Made by a program: the position numbers and the translations under genes
NCBI GenBank assembly: GCA_021790295.1
Contig: JAJYIC010000137.1
Coordinates: 1 to 6,745 of the forward strand
Source: Pseudomonadota bacterium
Lineage (GTDB): Bacteria > Pseudomonadota > Alphaproteobacteria > ATCC43930 > CGMCC-115725
Reading direction: 5' to 3'
Length of the DNA: 6,745 nucleotides
Shown here: in pieces, positions 4,658 through 6,745 of the stretch
Numbering within the stretch: position 1 is the first letter of the stretch
Layout: each line of letters opens with the position of its first letter
Notes under the pieces: generated by a model
The model's input: the letters and a program-made list of their open reading frames with translations, nothing else
Told to the model about the DNA's origin: nothing
The model's database searches: none

Positions 4658-5824
4658 ATGGCAACCGAGCCTCTCATCGCCTTTTGCCAAAGCCTTTTCG
4701 ACGACCTCGATTTCGCTTATGCGCGGCAGTGGAAAGCGGCTTCGCGCGGGCGCCGGGTCGTCGGCTACATGCCCTTTTACGTCCCGCGCGAACTGATCCA
4801 CGCCGCCGGGGCTCTGCCTTTGGGCGTTCTCGGCGGAGGCGACCAGCTCGAGGTGATCCAGGGCGACGCCTATTACCAGAGCTATATCTGCCGCATCCCG
4901 CGTTCGACCATCGAACTCGCCCTTTCCGGCCGGCTCGATTTTGTCGACGCGATGCTTTTCCCCAGCATTTGCGACGTCATACGCAACCTTTCGGGAATGT
5001 GGAAGCTCATGTTCCCGAAAGTGAAAAGCCGGTATTTCGATCTTCCCCAGAATTATCGCGACGATGTCGGAGGCGCCTTTTACATCGAGGAACTTCACGA
5101 GCTGAAACGCATGCTCGAAGAATTGAAAGAGGGCGAGATCGGCGCCGAAGAAATCCGCGCCTCGATCGCCCTTTACAACGAAAACCGCCGCCTCGTGCGC
5201 GCGGTTTATGCGCTGCGCGCCAAAGAGCCGTGGAAGGCGCCCTCTGCGGAAGTGTATCTTTTGATGCGCGCCGGGATGATCCTTCCGGTCGAAGAGCATT
5301 CGCGCCTTTTGCGGGAATATCTCGAAGCGGCCGGCGCGGAAGATCGCCCGCGGCGCGACAATTCGCGCGTCGTCGTTGTCGGCGCCTTTTGTGAACAGCC
5401 TCCCTTGAACCTCATCAAATCGATCGAGCTTTCCGGCTGTTACATCGTCGACGACGATTTCATGCTCGTCAACCGCTGGGAAAAGGCGGATGTGCCCGAG
5501 GAAGGCGATCCGCTTTACGCCCTTGCCCTTTCCTATCTCCACAATTCCGGCGACACCTCGGCCAAATACGAGCCGGACCCCGAGAAAAAGGGGCTTTATC
5601 TGGTCGAAGCGGTGAAAAGGAGCGGCGCCGAAGGGGTCATCATGGCGATGCCGAGCTTTTGCGATCCGGCGCTTCTCGAACGGCCGATGCTGCAAGCCGT
5701 TCTCGCGCGCCACGGCATCCCCTACATCGCCTTCAAATATGCGGAGAATTCCGGGCAGATGCAGCCGATACGCGAGCAGGCCGGAACCTTTGCCGATTCG
5801 ATCAAGCTGTGGAGCGAAGGATGA
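4658..5824 (+). CDS. bcrC: Benzoyl-CoA reductase subunit C (class I, ATP-dependent)
   Basis: BcrC (BzdN/BadD counterpart) pairs with BcrB to form the substrate-reducing module of benzoyl-CoA reductase, which accepts low-potential electrons from the ATP-hydrolysing BcrA/BcrD module and reduces the aromatic ring to the cyclohexadiene thioester. The 388-residue product belongs to the 2-hydroxyacyl-CoA dehydratase D-component family (HgdB-like). Visible marks are VGYMPFYVPRELIHAAGALPLG (from residue 35), GDAYYQSYICRIPRSTIELAL (from 69), FPSICDVIRNLSGMW (101-115), DLPQNY (128-133), ALYNENRR (171-178), GAFCEQPPLNLIK (242-254) and SFCDP (333-337). C78, C105, C245, C261 and C335 are candidate iron-sulfur ligands, C78 and C105 being in the most conserved stretches. 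The start lies 2 bases after dch, with GGGAG 11 bases upstream; the stop overlaps bcrB in ATGA. The C/B order is that of Thauera and Azoarcus operons. Confidence 0.95.
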   Translation: MATEPLIAFCQSLFDDLDFAYARQWKAASRGRRVVGYMPFYVPRELIHAAGALPLGVLGGGDQLEVIQGDAYYQSYICRIPRSTIELALSGRLDFVDAMLFPSICDVIRNLSGMWKLMFPKVKSRYFDLPQNYRDDVGGAFYIEELHELKRMLEELKEGEIGAEEIRASIALYNENRRLVRAVYALRAKEPWKAPSAEVYLLMRAGMILPVEEHSRLLREYLEAAGAEDRPRRDNSRVVVVGAFCEQPPLNLIKSIELSGCYIVDDDFMLVNRWEKADVPEEGDPLYALALSYLHNSGDTSAKYEPDPEKKGLYLVEAVKRSGAEGVIMAMPSFCDPALLERPMLQAVLARHGIPYIAFKYAENSGQMQPIREQAGTFADSIKLWSEG

Positions 5825-6745
5825 GCGCGATGGCGGTAAAAGAGGCGGTCAAGGAAGCCTCGATGCTCAAGCAAAAGGAGATGATCGCCGGCAATTACGA
5901 ACGCCTCGCCACCGCCAGAGAGGAAGGGCGGAAGGTCGTCTCGACCTTTGTTCCGGGAAACCTCAACGAACTCATCATGTGCTTCGACATGGTCAACAAT
6001 TTGCCGGAGATCAACGCCATCCAGAACGCCATGCGCAAGAAGACGGGAGCCCTCATCCTCGAAGCCGAAAAGCGCGGCCAGTCCGAAGACGTATGCACTT
6101 ACGTCAAGGCCGATCTCGGCATGCTCGCCAAAGGCAATCTCGGCCCCGACGGAAGGCCTCTTCCCGATCCCGACCTTCTGCTTCTCTCCTATACGGGCTG
6201 TTTCACCTTTATGAAATGGTTCGAGCTTTTGCGCCAGCAGTACGGCTGCGAGACGGCGATGCTGCATGTGCCTTACGAAGGGGAAGGGCGGCTTTCCAAA
6301 AACATGCGCGACTATGTCGTCAAGCAGTTGAAGGAAGAGGTCATCCCCAAGCTCGAACGGGTAAGCGGGGTCAAGTTCGACATCGACCGCCTTCGCCAAT
6401 ACCTCAAGGAATCGGCAAAGGCCGAAGAGGATTTTGTCTGGGTCCTCGAATCGGCAAAGCACAAGCCTTCGCCGATCGACGCCTATTTCGGCGGCGTCTA
6501 TTACATCGGGCCGATTTTCACCGCTTTTCGCGGCACCGAAGACGCAAGCCTTTACTACCGCCTTTTGCGAGGGGAGATCGAAGAGCGCCTCGAACAAAGG
6601 CTCGGGCCCGTCACCCCCGACGGCGAGATCCACGAAGAGCGCTATCGGCTTGTCGTCGAGGGCCCTCCCAATTGGACGAGCTTCCGCGATTTCTGGAAGA
6701 TGTTTTACGACGAAGGCGCGGTCGTCGTCGCCAGCACCTACACCA
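5821..6745 (+). CDS. bcrB: Benzoyl-CoA reductase subunit B, 3' end outside window
   Basis: BcrB (BzdO/BadE counterpart) is the partner of BcrC in the ring-reducing module. The first 308 residues are present and the frame runs off the right edge; relatives are roughly 430-440 residues, so about a quarter is missing. Recognisable parts are STFVPGNLNELIMCFDMVNNLPEINA (from residue 41), RGQSEDVCTYVKADLG (85-100), LLSYTGCFTFMKWFELLRQQYGCETAMLHVPYEGEG (from 121), DAYFGGVYYIGPIF (220-233) and VVEGPPNWTSFRDFWKMFYDEG (from 278), a signature of this subunit. C54, C92, C127 and C143 are candidate cluster ligands, C92 and C127 being the best. The ATG at 5821 overlaps the bcrC stop, with GGAG 6 bases upstream. 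An ATG at 5830, nine bases after GAAGG, is a possible alternative start. bcrA and bcrD, and probably a ferredoxin gene, are expected next but are not in view. Confidence 0.95.
   Translation, partial: MSAMAVKEAVKEASMLKQKEMIAGNYERLATAREEGRKVVSTFVPGNLNELIMCFDMVNNLPEINAIQNAMRKKTGALILEAEKRGQSEDVCTYVKADLGMLAKGNLGPDGRPLPDPDLLLLSYTGCFTFMKWFELLRQQYGCETAMLHVPYEGEGRLSKNMRDYVVKQLKEEVIPKLERVSGVKFDIDRLRQYLKESAKAEEDFVWVLESAKHKPSPIDAYFGGVYYIGPIFTAFRGTEDASLYYRLLRGEIEERLEQRLGPVTPDGEIHEERYRLVVEGPPNWTSFRDFWKMFYDEGAVVVASTYT

Noticed and set aside
4652..5713. 353-residue minus-strand frame opposite bcrC
   Set aside because: It is the mirror of the strongly recognised bcrC and has no family features or start signal of its own.
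5722..6633. 303-residue minus-strand frame opposite bcrB
   Set aside because: bcrB reads through the whole stretch with clear family motifs; the antisense frame is a codon-bias artefact.
1..6745. CRISPR array, tRNA, rRNA or insertion sequence
   Set aside because: No regularly spaced repeats, cloverleaf-like segments, rRNA signatures, transposase motifs or long terminal inverted repeats were seen by eye.

Overview
This window carries the start of a class I (ATP-dependent) benzoyl-CoA reductase operon, the core of anaerobic aromatic degradation, next to two apparently unrelated genes. GC-rich DNA, a probable FNR/FixK-type site and proteins close to the Thauera/Azoarcus/Magnetospirillum type suggest a facultatively anaerobic, denitrifying or phototrophic member of the Pseudomonadota, possibly an alphaproteobacterium. 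The genus cannot be fixed from the sequence.

Layout. Positions 3-839 (+) are the C-terminal part of a probable clan GH-A glycoside hydrolase whose 5' end lies outside the window. It converges on a secreted phosphoesterase of the acid phosphatase/phospholipase C family (900-2324, -), and a possible hairpin lies over the junction. A 421-base divergent intergenic region (2325-2745) holds a predicted promoter for each side, two small palindromes overlapping those promoters, a near-consensus FNR/FixK box, and GC-rich hairpins. From 2746 rightwards four tightly packed genes run off the window: oah (ring hydrolase), dch (dienoyl-CoA hydratase), bcrC and bcrB (two reductase subunits, bcrB cut at the edge). 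The junctions are a 4-base ATGA overlap, a 2-base gap and another ATGA overlap, so they very likely form one translationally coupled transcript.

How they work together. BcrC and BcrB, with the ATP-hydrolysing BcrA and BcrD expected downstream, reduce benzoyl-CoA to cyclohexa-1,5-diene-1-carbonyl-CoA. Dch adds water to give 6-hydroxycyclohex-1-ene-1-carbonyl-CoA. A dehydrogenase (Had), not seen here, would oxidise that to the 6-oxo compound, and Oah then opens the ring to 3-hydroxypimeloyl-CoA for beta-oxidation. The system is known. What is less usual is the gene order, with oah first and no had between oah and dch, and the regulatory architecture of the divergent region.
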